NCBI GenBank assembly: GCA_947301965.1
Contig: CAMYUM010000009.1
Coordinates: forward strand, 1 to 59,956
Direction: 5' to 3'
From: an uncultured Azospirillum sp.
GTDB lineage: Bacteria > Pseudomonadota > Alphaproteobacteria > RF32 > CAG-239
Length of the DNA stretch: 59,956 nucleotides
Shown: positions 26,371 through 36,539 of the stretch, piece by piece
Position numbering within the stretch: position 1 is the first letter of the stretch
How the letters are laid out: each line of letters begins with the position of its first letter
Made by a program: the position numbers and the translations under genes
The notes under the pieces: generated by a model
The model's input: only the letters and a program-made list of their open reading frames with translations
Database searches by the model: none
Told to the model about the DNA's origin: nothing

Positions 26371-26405
26371 AGGGACACCTTGAATTGTCAAGGTGTCCCT
26401 GTCAC
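26371..26405 (+). terminator. Hairpin between secG and pyrG
   Basis: A perfect 13-bp stem (AGGGACACCTTGA / TCAAGGTGTCCCT) with loop ATTG is followed by GTCACTTTTT. It is probably a terminator, though the T run begins 5 nt after the stem. Confidence 0.65.
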
Positions 26406-26433
26406 TTTTTAAATGGGATACGGTGGTTGTAAA

Positions 26434-28080
26434 ATGTCTGATAAAACAAATAGTAAAACAAAATTTATATTTATTACCGGCGGCGTGGTTTCGTCATTAG
26501 GTAAAGGGTTGGCTTCAGCATCGCTAGCCGCGTTGTTGCAGGCGAGAGGTTTTAAAGTAAGGCTGCGCAAGCTCGACCCGTATCTGAACGTTGATCCGGG
26601 AACAATGAACCCCTGCCAGCATGGCGAGGTATATGTTACCGATGACGGTACGGAAGCTGATTTGGATTTGGGGCATTATGAGCGTTTTTCAGGTATTCCG
26701 GCGACCAAATATGACAGCGTAACCAGTGGTAAAATATATCAGAGAGTGTTAGATAAAGAGCGTCACGGAGATTATTTGGGAGCCACAATACAGGTTATTC
26801 CGCACGTTACCAATGAGATTAAGGCCTTTATTTTGGGCAATATAACCGATGAGGATTTTGTATTGTGCGAAATCGGAGGAACAGTCGGTGATATTGAAGG
26901 GCAACCGTATTTGGAGTCGATTCGTCAGTTGGCCTATGAGCTCGGGCGTGACCGTACAATGTTTGTACATTTGACTTTGTTGCCATATATTCCGACAGCC
27001 GGAGAACTCAAGACCAAGCCGACTCAACATTCGGTTAAACAGCTGCAGGAGTATGGTATTCAGCCGGACATAATACTTTGCCGTTCTCAAATAGAAATTC
27101 CGCAGAATGAGCGGAAAAAGATTGCATTGTTCTGTAATGTGAAGGAAGAGTGCGTAATTGCGGCATTAGATGCAAAATCGATTTATCATGTGCCGCTCGC
27201 ATATTCGGCAGAAGGAATGGATTATCAGGTATGCAAATATTTCGGGCTTGAAACAAAGACCAAACCGGATCTTGATAAGTGGAAGCATATTGAAGAGGTT
27301 ATGCAAAATCCGGAAGGCGAGGTCAAAATTGCAATTGTCGGAAAATATCAGTTGCAGGAGGCATATAAATCTTTGGCCGAAGCGTTGACTCACGGTGGTC
27401 TGGCAAATCATTTTAAAGTCAAAATTAAGTGGCTTGATGCTGAAGACGTTGAAAAACAAGGACCTGATGAATTGTTGAATGATGTCAGCGGAATTTTGGT
27501 ACCCGGAGGATTCGGTAATCGCGGAACTGAAGGTAAAATCGCCGCGGCAAAATATGCTCGTGAACACAATATCCCATATTTAGGCATTTGTTTCGGTATG
27601 CAAATGGCGGTTATTGAAACCATGCGCAACGTGGCAGGGATTAAGAATGCCAACAGCAGTGAGCTTTCTGATGATTGCGAGGCGGTTGTGGGATTGATGA
27701 CCGAGTGGGATAAAGACGGAGCCAAGGAAATTCGTCATAAGGGCGGAGATTTAGGCGGTACAATGAGGTTGGGCGCCTATCCGACAGTTTTGGACGAGAA
27801 GTCTAAGGTTTATCAGATTTACGGTTGCAAAAACATAAGCGAGCGTCACCGCCATCGTTATGAAGTTAACATTAAGTACGAACCTGTGCTTAAAAAGTCG
27901 GGAATGGTAATTGTCGGAAAATCTCCTGATGGTAAGTTGCCGGAAATTGTTGAAAGACCGGAACATCCGTGGTTTATTGGAGTACAATTTCATCCCGAGT
28001 TGAAATCAAAACCGTTTGCCCCACATCCGTTGTTTGTGGCGTTTGTTAAAGCGGCAATTGATAACAGTCGTTTAATTTAA
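26434..28080 (+). CDS. pyrG: CTP synthase
   Basis: PyrG aminates UTP to CTP using glutamine and ATP. The synthase domain starts [22 protein letters not shown], and the class I glutamine amidotransferase domain has [12 protein letters not shown] with its catalytic Cys. HPEL near the C-terminus gives the His/Glu of the triad. An ATG at 26434 has GGTGG 7 nt upstream; a further in-frame ATG at 26413 would add seven residues with no SD. The length of 548 is normal. A 13-bp hairpin separates it from secG. Confidence 0.97.
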   Translation: MSDKTNSKTKFIFITGGVVSSLGKGLASASLAALLQARGFKVRLRKLDPYLNVDPGTMNPCQHGEVYVTDDGTEADLDLGHYERFSGIPATKYDSVTSGKIYQRVLDKERHGDYLGATIQVIPHVTNEIKAFILGNITDEDFVLCEIGGTVGDIEGQPYLESIRQLAYELGRDRTMFVHLTLLPYIPTAGELKTKPTQHSVKQLQEYGIQPDIILCRSQIEIPQNERKKIALFCNVKEECVIAALDAKSIYHVPLAYSAEGMDYQVCKYFGLETKTKPDLDKWKHIEEVMQNPEGEVKIAIVGKYQLQEAYKSLAEALTHGGLANHFKVKIKWLDAEDVEKQGPDELLNDVSGILVPGGFGNRGTEGKIAAAKYAREHNIPYLGICFGMQMAVIETMRNVAGIKNANSSELSDDCEAVVGLMTEWDKDGAKEIRHKGGDLGGTMRLGAYPTVLDEKSKVYQIYGCKNISERHRHRYEVNIKYEPVLKKSGMVIVGKSPDGKLPEIVERPEHPWFIGVQFHPELKSKPFAPHPLFVAFVKAAIDNSRLI

Positions 28081-28095
28081 CATAAAGGAAAGACT

Positions 28096-28647
28096 ATGAG
28101 ACTAATAAGATATATTTTTGTATTTGTATTATTAACATTGTTTACTGCCAACAAGGCAGAGGCTTTTGAGTGGAGCAGGTGGTATAGTGATTTGAAAACA
28201 AATATCGCTGATACCTGGCACTGCGGCAGGTTAGATGCCTATGTCCCTTTTTATGCTTGGCACAATCGTATGTTTTACGATGATGATCACATAAGAAAAT
28301 ATAATGAAGAAGCCTGGGGTTTTGGTTTGGGTAAAGGATTATGGGATGGTAACGAATGGCATGGGCTTTACTTTATGGCATTTAAGGACTCTAACTTTTA
28401 TTTAGAAACCATGTTTGGTTATGGCTATCAGTATAATTGGAGTCTTTCAGAAGACGGTGACTGGAAGTTCGGTTTGGGTTATACTTTAGGCTTTACGCAA
28501 CGTCATGAATATAGCTATATTCCAGTACCGCTGCCTTTGCCGGTTGCCAGTTTAACATATGATAGATTTTCGTTGCAAGCAGCATATGTTCCAGGTATTA
28601 AAAACAATGGAAACGTATTGTTTATGTGGTTGAAATTCTCGTTTTAG
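28096..28647 (+). CDS. pagP: Lipid A palmitoyltransferase PagP
   Basis: PagP is an outer-membrane beta-barrel enzyme that moves a palmitate from phospholipid to lipid A. A signal peptide ends around AEA (residue 23). The match to E. coli PagP is strong along the whole length: AWH and the YNEEAWGFGLGKG segment, NEWHGLYFMAFKDSN (catalytic Asp-Ser pair), GLGYTLGFTQR, IPVPLPLPVASL and PGIKNNGNVLFMWLKFSF. The C-terminal Phe is typical of barrel proteins. It lies between pyrG and kdsA, close to another LPS gene. Confidence 0.93.
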   Translation: MRLIRYIFVFVLLTLFTANKAEAFEWSRWYSDLKTNIADTWHCGRLDAYVPFYAWHNRMFYDDDHIRKYNEEAWGFGLGKGLWDGNEWHGLYFMAFKDSNFYLETMFGYGYQYNWSLSEDGDWKFGLGYTLGFTQRHEYSYIPVPLPLPVASLTYDRFSLQAAYVPGIKNNGNVLFMWLKFSF

Positions 28648-28664
28648 TATGAGGAGTTGATGAT

Positions 28665-29501
28665 ATGGAACAAAAAAAGATTAAAATAAGTGATTTTGAA
28701 ATCGGGAATGATTTGCCGATAGCTATTATTGCGGGTCCGTGTCAGATTGAAAGTCGTCAGCATGCAGTTGATATTGCCGGACATTTGGTCGAAATTACAA
28801 AAGATCTCGGTGTTAATTATATTTTCAAAGCTTCGTTTGATAAAGCAAATCGTACTTCAATCAATTCTCCGCGTGGGGTTGGTATTGACGAAGGAATGCG
28901 TACGTTTGAAGAGATAAAAAAACTATATAATTGCCCGATATTGACGGATATTCACGAACGTGAACAATGCGCTATTGCGGCTCAGTATGTTGATATGTTG
29001 CAGATTCCAGCTTTTTTGTGTCGTCAAACTGACTTGGTCGTGGCTGCAGCCAAGACAGGAAAAGTCATCAATATCAAAAAAGGTCAGTTTTTGGCCCCAT
29101 GGGATATGAAACACCTAGTAATGAAAGCTGTTGAGTCGGGTAATGATAAAGTTTGTTTGACCGAAAGAGGAACTTCATTTGGCTATAATACACTAGTTAC
29201 TGATATGAGAGCTTTTCCGCAAATGGCAAATGATACAGGTTGTCCGATTATATTTGATGCCACGCACTCGGTACAGCAGCCGGGCGGATTAGGCGGAAAG
29301 TCGGGCGGTAACCGCGAGATGGCACCGGTTTTGGCGCGGGCAGCGGTTGCAGTCGGAGTCGCAGCGGTGTTTATGGAAACCCACGAAAATCCGGACAAAG
29401 CTTTGTCTGATGGTCCTAACAGCATATACTTGAGTGACATGAAGAGAGTTATTTCTGAACTGATGGCTTTTGATAAAGTGAGAAAGTCGATTATTAAATA
29501 A
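28665..29501 (+). CDS. kdsA: 3-deoxy-D-manno-octulosonate 8-phosphate synthase
   Basis: KdsA condenses phosphoenolpyruvate with arabinose 5-phosphate to give KDO 8-phosphate for lipopolysaccharide. It has 278 residues. Markers are AIIAGPCQIESRQHA, FKASFDKANRTSINSPRG, TDIHEREQ, KKGQFLAPWDM, TERGTSFGYNTLV and DATHSVQQPGG. The start has GAGGAG upstream. With pagP before it, this forms a short LPS-related pair, and a terminator follows. Confidence 0.97.
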   Translation: MEQKKIKISDFEIGNDLPIAIIAGPCQIESRQHAVDIAGHLVEITKDLGVNYIFKASFDKANRTSINSPRGVGIDEGMRTFEEIKKLYNCPILTDIHEREQCAIAAQYVDMLQIPAFLCRQTDLVVAAAKTGKVINIKKGQFLAPWDMKHLVMKAVESGNDKVCLTERGTSFGYNTLVTDMRAFPQMANDTGCPIIFDATHSVQQPGGLGGKSGGNREMAPVLARAAVAVGVAAVFMETHENPDKALSDGPNSIYLSDMKRVISELMAFDKVRKSIIK

Positions 29502-29523
29502 TTTGACAAAATCTATAACTTAT

Positions 29524-29554
29524 AAAAAGAGCCTATTTAACTGGGCTCTTTTTT
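29524..29554 (+). terminator. Terminator of kdsA
   Basis: The stem AAAAAGAGCC / GGCTCTTTTT with a TATTTAACTG loop is followed by T residues. Confidence 0.9.
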
Positions 29555-29581
29555 ATTAAGAAAAATAATTTGAAAAATATA

Positions 29582-29654
29582 TTGACAAAATAAACAAAAA
29601 ATGTTATTTATGTACTCGATATTAGTATTATTAACAAATTAAACTCTTAAAGAA
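29582..29654 (+). promoter_or_regulatory. Promoter and SD-less leader of the 29655 unit
   Basis: TTGACA (29582-29587), a 17-bp spacer and TATTTA (29605-29610) are followed by a leader with the 16-mer TATTATTAACAAATTA (29626-29641), identical to 20931-20946. No SD precedes the ATG. Confidence 0.75.
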
Positions 29655-30035
29655 ATGAAGAAATTAACTGAAACCGCAAAGGTCGTGAACCTGATTTCGT
29701 CTGTACAGGCATGGGGTGAAAGGCTCGATTACAACAATTATGAGAGCAAACTCATCACCGAAGTTCGTCCCGCCATTCTCGAAGATGGTAAGTACACGGA
29801 TCTCCGCACCGGCGAAGAACTGCAACTCAAGAGAGGTATGCAAGTCTGGGAGCTGTCTGTCGGCAATGTGCTCGAGTATCCTGACGGAAAGATGTTCCTG
29901 ATCTCCCGCCTCATCGACAAGGACCGCACGCGTGTCATCTTCGCCGACGACGAAGGAAACTGGCGTTACAGCCCCTCCTGCATGGTCAAGCACAAGGTGT
30001 TCAAGCGTGAAGTCAAGAAGGAAGATCTCTACTGA
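29655..30035 (+). CDS. Hypothetical protein of atypical codon use (cassette-type unit), 126 aa
   Basis: I do not recognise a family. The first codons, ATG then AAGAAATTAACT, share their 12-mer with the 53809 gene, although the proteins are unrelated. The body uses CTC/CTG for nearly every leucine and many C-ending codons, in contrast to TTG-rich recO and kdsA beside it. The protein has no signal or membrane segment. Residues about 60-110 look like a beta-rich domain with repeated short strands (QVWELSVGNVLEY, KMFLISRLIDKDRTRVIFADDEGNWRYSP). It ends in a basic/acidic tail. It has its own promoter and terminator. Confidence 0.6.
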   Translation: MKKLTETAKVVNLISSVQAWGERLDYNNYESKLITEVRPAILEDGKYTDLRTGEELQLKRGMQVWELSVGNVLEYPDGKMFLISRLIDKDRTRVIFADDEGNWRYSPSCMVKHKVFKREVKKEDLY

Positions 30036-30088
30036 CCAACCACCGGCGTCCAACGCCATTAATAACCAACTAACTAACCATTCAATCG

Positions 30089-30130
30089 GAAGCCCCGTCT
30101 CAGCAAAAGAGACCGGGCTTCTTTCATTTT
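30089..30130 (+). terminator. Terminator of the 29655 unit
   Basis: The stem GAAGCCC(C)GTCTC / GAGAC(C)GGGCTTC is followed by TTTCATTTT. A pyrimidine- and A-rich stretch (30036-30088) precedes it. Confidence 0.8.
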
Positions 30131-30169
30131 AAACTTGCTAAACGGCATAATTGTATTATCAATAAATGT

Positions 30170-30886
30170 ATGCAATTTAGAGATGAGGGATATATCATAG
30201 CCTTGCGCAAGTACGGCGAGAGTTCACTGATTGTGACGGTTGTCAGCAAACAGCATGGTTTGTTGTGCGGTTTTGTACGTGGTGCATTAAGCAAAAAGAA
30301 TTTAGGGATTTATCAAATAGGCAATTTGATAGGTATTGATTGCTATGCAAGAGTTGAAGAAAATATGCTTTCTTTCAAGTGTGAGCTGTTAATGCCGACT
30401 GCAGTTAATTTTATGAATGATGCAGCAAAGTTGGCAGCGTTGTCGAGCATGTGTTCGCTGTGTGTAGCTTGTTTGCCCGAAAACGAAAATTTGGAACGTT
30501 TTTATTATTACATAGACAGTTTTTTTCAGCTTATTAATGAGCCTAATTGGCGCGTGCATTATGCTTTCTTTGAATTTTATTTGTTGGAATATTTGGGAAT
30601 AGGGCTTGATTTGAGTACATGTGCCGATACCGGAAGCAGTGAGAATCTGGCTTATGTCTCGCCCAAAAGTGGCAAAGCCGTATGTGCAGAATCGGGAGAA
30701 CCATATAAGGATAAGCTGTTTATGTATCCGCACTTTATTGTGGATAAAAACTATAGTCCGAGTAGTACGGAAGTGGCTGATTTATTGAAGATGACGGAAT
30801 TTTTCCTCAACAAAAACTTTTTTCAAATCCATAACTTGAAATTTCCGCCAAACCGTGCTAGTTTGCTAGCAAATCTAGCATTATAA
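30170..30886 (+). CDS. recO: DNA repair protein RecO
   Basis: RecO helps load RecA at gaps in the RecFOR pathway. Residues 1-75 form the OB fold ([21 protein letters not shown] then [11 protein letters not shown]). The C-terminal half has the alphaproteobacterial pattern CADTG and [12 protein letters not shown], with a usual cysteine pair only partly kept, then PHFIVDK. The length of 238 is normal. No SD is visible before the ATG at 30170, which directly follows an AT-rich stretch. Confidence 0.93.
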   Translation: MQFRDEGYIIALRKYGESSLIVTVVSKQHGLLCGFVRGALSKKNLGIYQIGNLIGIDCYARVEENMLSFKCELLMPTAVNFMNDAAKLAALSSMCSLCVACLPENENLERFYYYIDSFFQLINEPNWRVHYAFFEFYLLEYLGIGLDLSTCADTGSSENLAYVSPKSGKAVCAESGEPYKDKLFMYPHFIVDKNYSPSSTEVADLLKMTEFFLNKNFFQIHNLKFPPNRASLLANLAL

Positions 30887-30894
30887 GAGAAATT

Positions 30895-33120
30895 ATGTCG
30901 GAAACGGAAATAAAAATAAAAATAAAAGATGTGCAGTTGGCTGAAGAACTCAGCAAACGTTATTTGTCGTATGCAATGTCGACCATTGTATCGCGCTCGT
31001 TGCCTGATGTCAGAGACGGTTTGAAGCCTGTACACAGACGTTTGATGTATGCAATGCGTCAGCTGCATTTGGATCCTAAATCCGGCTTTAAAAAATGTGC
31101 GCGTGTGGTCGGTGATGTTATAGGTAAATATCACCCCCATGGCGATAGTGCCGTATATGGTGCTATGGCGCGTTTGGCACAAGATTTTTCGGTGCGCTAT
31201 CCTTTGGTGGACGGGCAGGGCAATTTTGGAAACATTGACGGTGACGGTCCGGCAGCAATGCGTTACACCGAAGCCAGACTGACAGATTTTGCCATGGCGT
31301 TAATGGAGGGTCTTAATGACAACGCCGTTGATTTTATGGATACATATGACGGTGAAGAAAATGAACCGTTGGTTATGCCGGCGGCGGTGCCAAATCTGCT
31401 TTGTAACGGGAGTTCGGGTATTGCAGTCGGTATGGCAACCAATATTCCTCCGCATAATTTGAGCGAAGTCTGTGATGCTTTACTGTATATGATTGATAAT
31501 CCGCAATGCGAGATTGAACCTTTAGTAAAAATGTTGAAAGGTCCTGATTTTCCGACCGGCGGTGTAATCGTTGACAAGTTTAAAACCATTTTGGACAACT
31601 ATACGAACGGCAAAGGCGTTTTCAGAATAAGAGCCAAATGGGAAAAGGAAGATTTAGGACACGGACAATATCAAATCGTAATTACCGAAATTCCGTATAT
31701 GGTGCAAAAAGCCAAATTGGTTGAAAAAATCGCTGAATTATTACTCAATAAAAAAGTACCATTGCTAAATGATATTCGCGATGAGTCTGCTCAAGACGTG
31801 CGTATTGTGCTGGAGCCAAAGAGCCGAATCGTTGATGCTAATTTGCTGATGGAACATTTGTTTAAGCAGACTGATTTGGAAAGCCGTTTCAATATGAATA
31901 TGAACGTGCTTGATTCTGACGGTGTTCCGAGAGTTATGAGCATTAAAGAGGTTTTGCGCGAATATTTAAATCATCGTCATAACGTGTTGTTGCGCCGTAC
32001 AAAATACCGTTTGGATAAAATTAATTATCGTTTGGAAATCCTGGGCGGATATTTGGTTGCATACCTGAATTTGGATCGGATTATTGAAATTATTCGCAAT
32101 GAAGATGATGCCAAAGCGGTAATGATGAAAAAATTTAAGCTTACGGATAATCAGGCCGAAGCAATATTAAATATGAAACTGCGTTCATTGCGTAAGCTGG
32201 AAGAAAGTCAAATTCGCGAAGAATATGATGAATTGAGCGGTGAAAAAGCCGGTTTGGAAGGTTTGCTGAAGAGTGAAGAAAAACAATGGCGTGCAATAGC
32301 TGATGAAATAAAGCAAACCAAAGAGCGTTTCGGCAAGAAAACTGCTCTCGGCCGTCGCAGAACCGAGTTTTCGGAAGTTGTTGACGTGGTTGAAGTTCCG
32401 ATTGAGGCATTAATTGAAAAAGAGCCGGTTACGATTATCTTATCGCAAAAAGGCTGGATAAGAGGACTTAAGGGGTATGTTGATTTGAATACCGACTTTA
32501 AGTTTAAGGATGATGATGAGCTGGCTTTTGCAGTACATGCACAAACAACCGATAAAATCGTTATTTTGGATAGTTCCGGCAAGTTCTTTAATATATCGGC
32601 GAACGATGTTCCGACCGGCAGAGGTTTTGGGCAGCCGCTGCGTCTGATGATTGATATTGCCAATAATGATTGTATTACCGCGATGTTTGTTTTTGAGCCT
32701 AAAGAGTCGTATTTATTGGCAACCAACAGCGGCAGAGGTTTTATTGTAGATGAAAACCATATTCTGGCACAAACCCGAAGCGGACGTAAGATTATGAATG
32801 TTGCGGCCGGAGAAAAATCGGTATTTTGTGTCAAAGTCAGCGGTAATATGGTGGCTACTGTCGGTGAAAATCGTAAACTTTTGATATTTAAAGCCGAAGA
32901 AATACCGACAATGGCTCGCGGACACGGTGTTCTGTTACAAAAGTATAAAGGCGGCGGGCTTGCGGATATTCAGTTCTTTAACGAGGCGGACGGTTTCAGT
33001 TTCAATCGTTCCGGCGGCGTAAGTGTTGAAACCGAATTGATGACTTGGCTGGGGCATCGAGGGCAGGTCGGAAAGCTTGTGCCGTTTGGTTTTCCGAAAA
33101 ATAATAAGTTTTTTAACTAA
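30895..33120 (+). CDS. parC: DNA topoisomerase IV subunit A
   Basis: ParC with ParE decatenates daughter chromosomes. The catalytic tyrosine is Tyr124 in AAMRYTEAR, and the winged-helix part contains [14 protein letters not shown]. The quinolone-region loop reads [13 protein letters not shown], with Ser85 retained and Gly89 at the position of E. coli Glu84. The C-terminal part (about 500-741) has the weaker repeats of a ParC-type beta-pinwheel rather than the GyrA box. The length of 741 is typical of ParC. It follows recO by 8 nt, so they are probably co-transcribed. Confidence 0.95.
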   Translation: MSETEIKIKIKDVQLAEELSKRYLSYAMSTIVSRSLPDVRDGLKPVHRRLMYAMRQLHLDPKSGFKKCARVVGDVIGKYHPHGDSAVYGAMARLAQDFSVRYPLVDGQGNFGNIDGDGPAAMRYTEARLTDFAMALMEGLNDNAVDFMDTYDGEENEPLVMPAAVPNLLCNGSSGIAVGMATNIPPHNLSEVCDALLYMIDNPQCEIEPLVKMLKGPDFPTGGVIVDKFKTILDNYTNGKGVFRIRAKWEKEDLGHGQYQIVITEIPYMVQKAKLVEKIAELLLNKKVPLLNDIRDESAQDVRIVLEPKSRIVDANLLMEHLFKQTDLESRFNMNMNVLDSDGVPRVMSIKEVLREYLNHRHNVLLRRTKYRLDKINYRLEILGGYLVAYLNLDRIIEIIRNEDDAKAVMMKKFKLTDNQAEAILNMKLRSLRKLEESQIREEYDELSGEKAGLEGLLKSEEKQWRAIADEIKQTKERFGKKTALGRRRTEFSEVVDVVEVPIEALIEKEPVTIILSQKGWIRGLKGYVDLNTDFKFKDDDELAFAVHAQTTDKIVILDSSGKFFNISANDVPTGRGFGQPLRLMIDIANNDCITAMFVFEPKESYLLATNSGRGFIVDENHILAQTRSGRKIMNVAAGEKSVFCVKVSGNMVATVGENRKLLIFKAEEIPTMARGHGVLLQKYKGGGLADIQFFNEADGFSFNRSGGVSVETELMTWLGHRGQVGKLVPFGFPKNNKFFN

Positions 33121-33132
33121 GCGGAGCTGGTT

Positions 33133-33819
33133 TTGGCAAATTTTGAGTATAAATGCTACGGTAACAGGCTAAATCCTAAGAAATTGGTCGTGTTTATACA
33201 CGGATATAAAAGTTCAATGAACGATTTGGCGGCAGATATGGGACTGTTGTCGTCTTTGTTGCCGGACTGCCTAATCGTTACGCCACAGTCGGATAAATAT
33301 CATAAAAACAGCAATGTACTTGAATGGTATGATGTGTCTGTTTATGACGCAGAACGCAAAAGACGTAATCCCGAAACTCCGGTAGATGAGATTGTCAGTA
33401 TATATAATCTTGCGGGTGATCAGCTGTCCGACAGAGCACGTGAAATGAATAAGTTTATTGATGAAATGCAAGTATTGTACGGATTAGATGATACTTGTAC
33501 TTATGTGGCCGGTTTTTCTCAAGGGGCAATGATGGCTATGTTTACATCTTTGAGCCGAAAAGGTCGAGTAGGCGGGTGTTTTGCACTTTCCGGGATTGTA
33601 GCGGGCAAAGATCGTTTGGAGCGAGAACTTCAGTCTAAGCCGATTGTTTATATGCTGCATGGCAAATCTGATATTACGGTGCAATATAAAACGTTAGATT
33701 TCTCTGTGCAGTGGCTGAAAAATCACGGCATAGATGTTCGTGTGCAAGAGTACGAAAATTTGCCGCACAAAATTATTGGCGATGAAATGGATTTTATTGC
33801 TGAAATAATCAAAAAATAA
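33133..33819 (+). CDS. Alpha/beta-hydrolase, phospholipase/carboxylesterase family
   Basis: The 228-residue protein starts at a TTG with GGAG 6 nt upstream, 12 nt after parC. The oxyanion region VVFIHGYKSS and the nucleophile elbow AGFSQGAMMA give Ser in GFSQG. The Asp in HGKSDITV and His in LPHKI complete the triad. The family includes small carboxylesterases acting on short acyl esters and lysophospholipids. There is no signal peptide, so it is cytoplasmic; the natural substrate is unknown. Confidence 0.9.
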   Translation: MANFEYKCYGNRLNPKKLVVFIHGYKSSMNDLAADMGLLSSLLPDCLIVTPQSDKYHKNSNVLEWYDVSVYDAERKRRNPETPVDEIVSIYNLAGDQLSDRAREMNKFIDEMQVLYGLDDTCTYVAGFSQGAMMAMFTSLSRKGRVGGCFALSGIVAGKDRLERELQSKPIVYMLHGKSDITVQYKTLDFSVQWLKNHGIDVRVQEYENLPHKIIGDEMDFIAEIIKK

Positions 33820-33972
33820 GAGGATTTTTACTACATATTTATTATAATATGCTGTAATAACAATGTGTTGCATTTTGATATTAAACTATACATAATATAG
33901 ATTATGCGACAAATATATATAGTTTTTTTAGGATTCCCCTACAAGTTTACAAGCATTTAAAACGAGCTTTTT

Positions 33973-35526
33973 CTACCATGCGGCCTTTATTAGCTGTTTA
34001 GTGTATTCTTTTTGAGGATGGTCAAATATTTGTTGTACGGTTCCTTGCTCGATGATTCGCCCGTCTTTCATAACAATAATATTATCAGACATAGCTTTAA
34101 CAGCCTTCATGTCGTGTGAAATAAAAATATAACTTATACCGTGATTGGATTGAATTTGTTGCAAAAGTTTTAGAACTTGGGCCTGAATGGTAACATCAAG
34201 CGCAGATGTCGGCTCGTCAAGAATAACCAGTTCGGGATTGAGAATTAAGGCACGGGCTATGGCAATGCGCTGGCGTTGTCCGCCTGAAAACTGGTGGGGA
34301 TATTTGGTTAGGTCGCCCGGCTGCAGACCAACCTCCTCTATGGCTCTGGTTACCCGCTTATGAAGTTCGGATTTTGGTAATTGCGGATAGTTGACCACCA
34401 GTCCTTCGCTGATAATTTGTTCAACATTCATGCGTGGATTCAGAGAGTTATACGGATCTTGGAATACCATTTGAATTTTGCTGCAGAAGTCGTGGCGATT
34501 TGATGAGCTTATACTCTGATTTTTATAAATAAAATCACCTTGGTAACGGTTTATGCCTACCAATGACAGTCCGAGAGTGCTTTTTCCGGAGCCGGATTCT
34601 CCGACAATTCCAAGGGTTTCGCCGGCAGAGAGCTGAAAAGATATGTCGTTTACGGCTTTTACAGATGATACCACCCTTCCCCAAAAGTTCTTTTTGAGGG
34701 GAAAGGTTACTTTTATATGTTTAGCATTTAGGATGACATCATTTTGATTATTATATATATTTTTCTGAATATTGGAAGAATTAATTAAAGTTTTTGTATA
34801 ACTGTGCCGAGGGTTATTAAATACCTTTTCTGTTGTTCCCTGCTCAACAATTTGTCCTTCTTTCATTACCAGAACCTTATCGGCAATTTTGCGAATTACT
34901 GATAAATCATGGCTGATAAAGATAATTGCCATATTCATTTTTTGACGCAATTTCAACAACAAATCAAGTATTTGTTCTTGTACCGTAACATCAAGAGCTG
35001 TTGTCGGCTCATCAGCAATTAAAATATCGGGATTGTTGGCAATAGCCATGGCAATCATTACCCTTTGCCGTTGTCCTCCTGATAATTCAAAAGGATAAGC
35101 TTTTAATCGTTGGGCCGTGTTCTGAATGCCGACGGTCTTTAAGAGCTGCAAAGCCTTTTCCTGGGCCGATGTTCGCGAAATATTGTTATGAATGGTGATT
35201 GCTTCGGTGATTTGGTTGCCGACGGTATGCAAAGGGTTTAGCGAAGACATCGGTTCTTGAAAAATAAAGCCGATTTTTTGACCGCGGATTGATTGCCATT
35301 CATGCTCACTGATAGTGGTCAGCTCTTGGTTGTTTAATTTGATTGAACTGCCGCGACAGCAAGGAAAAAGCCCGAGAATTGCTTGTGCGGTTAAAGATTT
35401 GCCGGAACCGGATTCACCGACAATTCCGAGAATTTCGCCGGAATTGAGTTTGAAACTTATGTCGTTAACAACTTTGCGCCCCTTGTCAACCGTGATGTTG
35501 AGGTTATTTATTTCAAGCAAACTCAT
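33973..35526 (-). CDS. yejF: ABC transporter ATP-binding protein, YejF-type (two NBDs)
   Basis: Two complete nucleotide-binding domains are fused. Walker A GESGSGKS occurs twice (about residues 37-44 and 320-327), each followed by an LSGGQ-like SGGQRQR signature and a DEPT Walker B. In E. coli YejF powers the YejABEF importer of microcin C and oligopeptides. The 517-residue length fits. It overlaps the preceding permease by 4 nt. The substrate here is inferred only from family. Confidence 0.9.
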   Translation of the reverse strand: MSLLEINNLNITVDKGRKVVNDISFKLNSGEILGIVGESGSGKSLTAQAILGLFPCCRGSSIKLNNQELTTISEHEWQSIRGQKIGFIFQEPMSSLNPLHTVGNQITEAITIHNNISRTSAQEKALQLLKTVGIQNTAQRLKAYPFELSGGQRQRVMIAMAIANNPDILIADEPTTALDVTVQEQILDLLLKLRQKMNMAIIFISHDLSVIRKIADKVLVMKEGQIVEQGTTEKVFNNPRHSYTKTLINSSNIQKNIYNNQNDVILNAKHIKVTFPLKKNFWGRVVSSVKAVNDISFQLSAGETLGIVGESGSGKSTLGLSLVGINRYQGDFIYKNQSISSSNRHDFCSKIQMVFQDPYNSLNPRMNVEQIISEGLVVNYPQLPKSELHKRVTRAIEEVGLQPGDLTKYPHQFSGGQRQRIAIARALILNPELVILDEPTSALDVTIQAQVLKLLQQIQSNHGISYIFISHDMKAVKAMSDNIIVMKDGRIIEQGTVQQIFDHPQKEYTKQLIKAAW

Positions 35527-36539
35527 GGTCTGGTTTTCCTTGTGTCAAGTGCATCACGTACGCCCTCGCCTATAAAAATAAGCAAAGTCAGCAAAGTTGA
35601 TAATACGACAAATATTGAAATTCCGATCCAAGGTGCTTGCAAGTTGTCTTTGCCTTGTCTGACCAAATCACCCAATGAGGGATAGTCTTGTGAAAGACCC
35701 AATCCCAGAAAATCAAGCGCGGTAAGGGCAACGATGGCTTCAGAAATTAAAAAAGGAACAAAAGTCACGGTGGCAACCAGAGCGTTTGGTAAAATATGGC
35801 GATAAATAATACGCCAGTTGCCGACGCCGAGTACTCTGGCGGCTTTTACAAATTCAAAATTGCGTGTGCGCATAAATTCAGCACGTACCATGCCGGTCAG
35901 TGATGTCCACGAAAAAAGCAACATTATAATCAGAAGTGTCCAAAACGTCGGTATAAACAGACTGGCAACAATAATAAGAATAAACAGTTGTGGCAATGAA
36001 TCCCATATCTCAATAAATCTCTGCATGATAATATCGGTTTTTCCGCCGAGATATCCTTGGATTGCACCGGCAAATATACCGATGGCTGATGATATGAGAG
36101 TCAGCGCAAAAGCAAAAGCGACCGAAATCCTTATTCCGTATAATATACGGGCAACAATATCCCTGCCCTCGTCGTCTGTACCCAACCAGTGAGTGCGACT
36201 TGGAGCTGACGGTGTCGGAGTGTTTAATTTGAAATCTACGGTATTAAACGAAAAAGGTATGATCGGCATAATCATCCAGCCGTTTCGGTTTATGTTTTGT
36301 ATAATAAAGTCATCTTTGTAATCGGCCGGTGTCGGAAAATCTCCACCAAAATCAAGATCGGTGTAGGTCTTAAAAATCGGGAAATAAATCCGACTGTTGT
36401 ATGAGATAACAAGAGGCTTGTCGTTTGCTATAAACTCGGAAAGTAAACTTACAAACAACAATAATAAGAAGACTATTGCTGACCAATAGGCGCGCTTGTT
36501 TTGACTGAAGAGATGCAGAGAATTACATTTCTTTATCAT
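35523..36539 (-). CDS. yejE: ABC transporter permease, YejE-type
   Basis: This 338-residue inner-membrane permease has a long extracytoplasmic N-terminal stretch typical of YejE (about residues 35-125), then LGTDDEGRDIVARILYG. Its permease core contains the EAA loop RTRNFEFVKAARVLGVGNWRIIYRHILPNAL. About six hydrophobic segments are visible. Its start overlaps the upstream membrane-protein gene by 17 nt. The usual partner permease YejB and binding protein YejA are not present in the window. Confidence 0.88.
   Translation of the reverse strand: MIKKCNSLHLFSQNKRAYWSAIVFLLLLFVSLLSEFIANDKPLVISYNSRIYFPIFKTYTDLDFGGDFPTPADYKDDFIIQNINRNGWMIMPIIPFSFNTVDFKLNTPTPSAPSRTHWLGTDDEGRDIVARILYGIRISVAFAFALTLISSAIGIFAGAIQGYLGGKTDIIMQRFIEIWDSLPQLFILIIVASLFIPTFWTLLIIMLLFSWTSLTGMVRAEFMRTRNFEFVKAARVLGVGNWRIIYRHILPNALVATVTFVPFLISEAIVALTALDFLGLGLSQDYPSLGDLVRQGKDNLQAPWIGISIFVVLSTLLTLLIFIGEGVRDALDTRKTRP

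Noticed and set aside
33820-33972. Gap between the esterase and yejF as a hidden RNA gene
   Set aside because: The 153 bp are AT-rich with no convincing hairpin, tRNA or SD-led frame.
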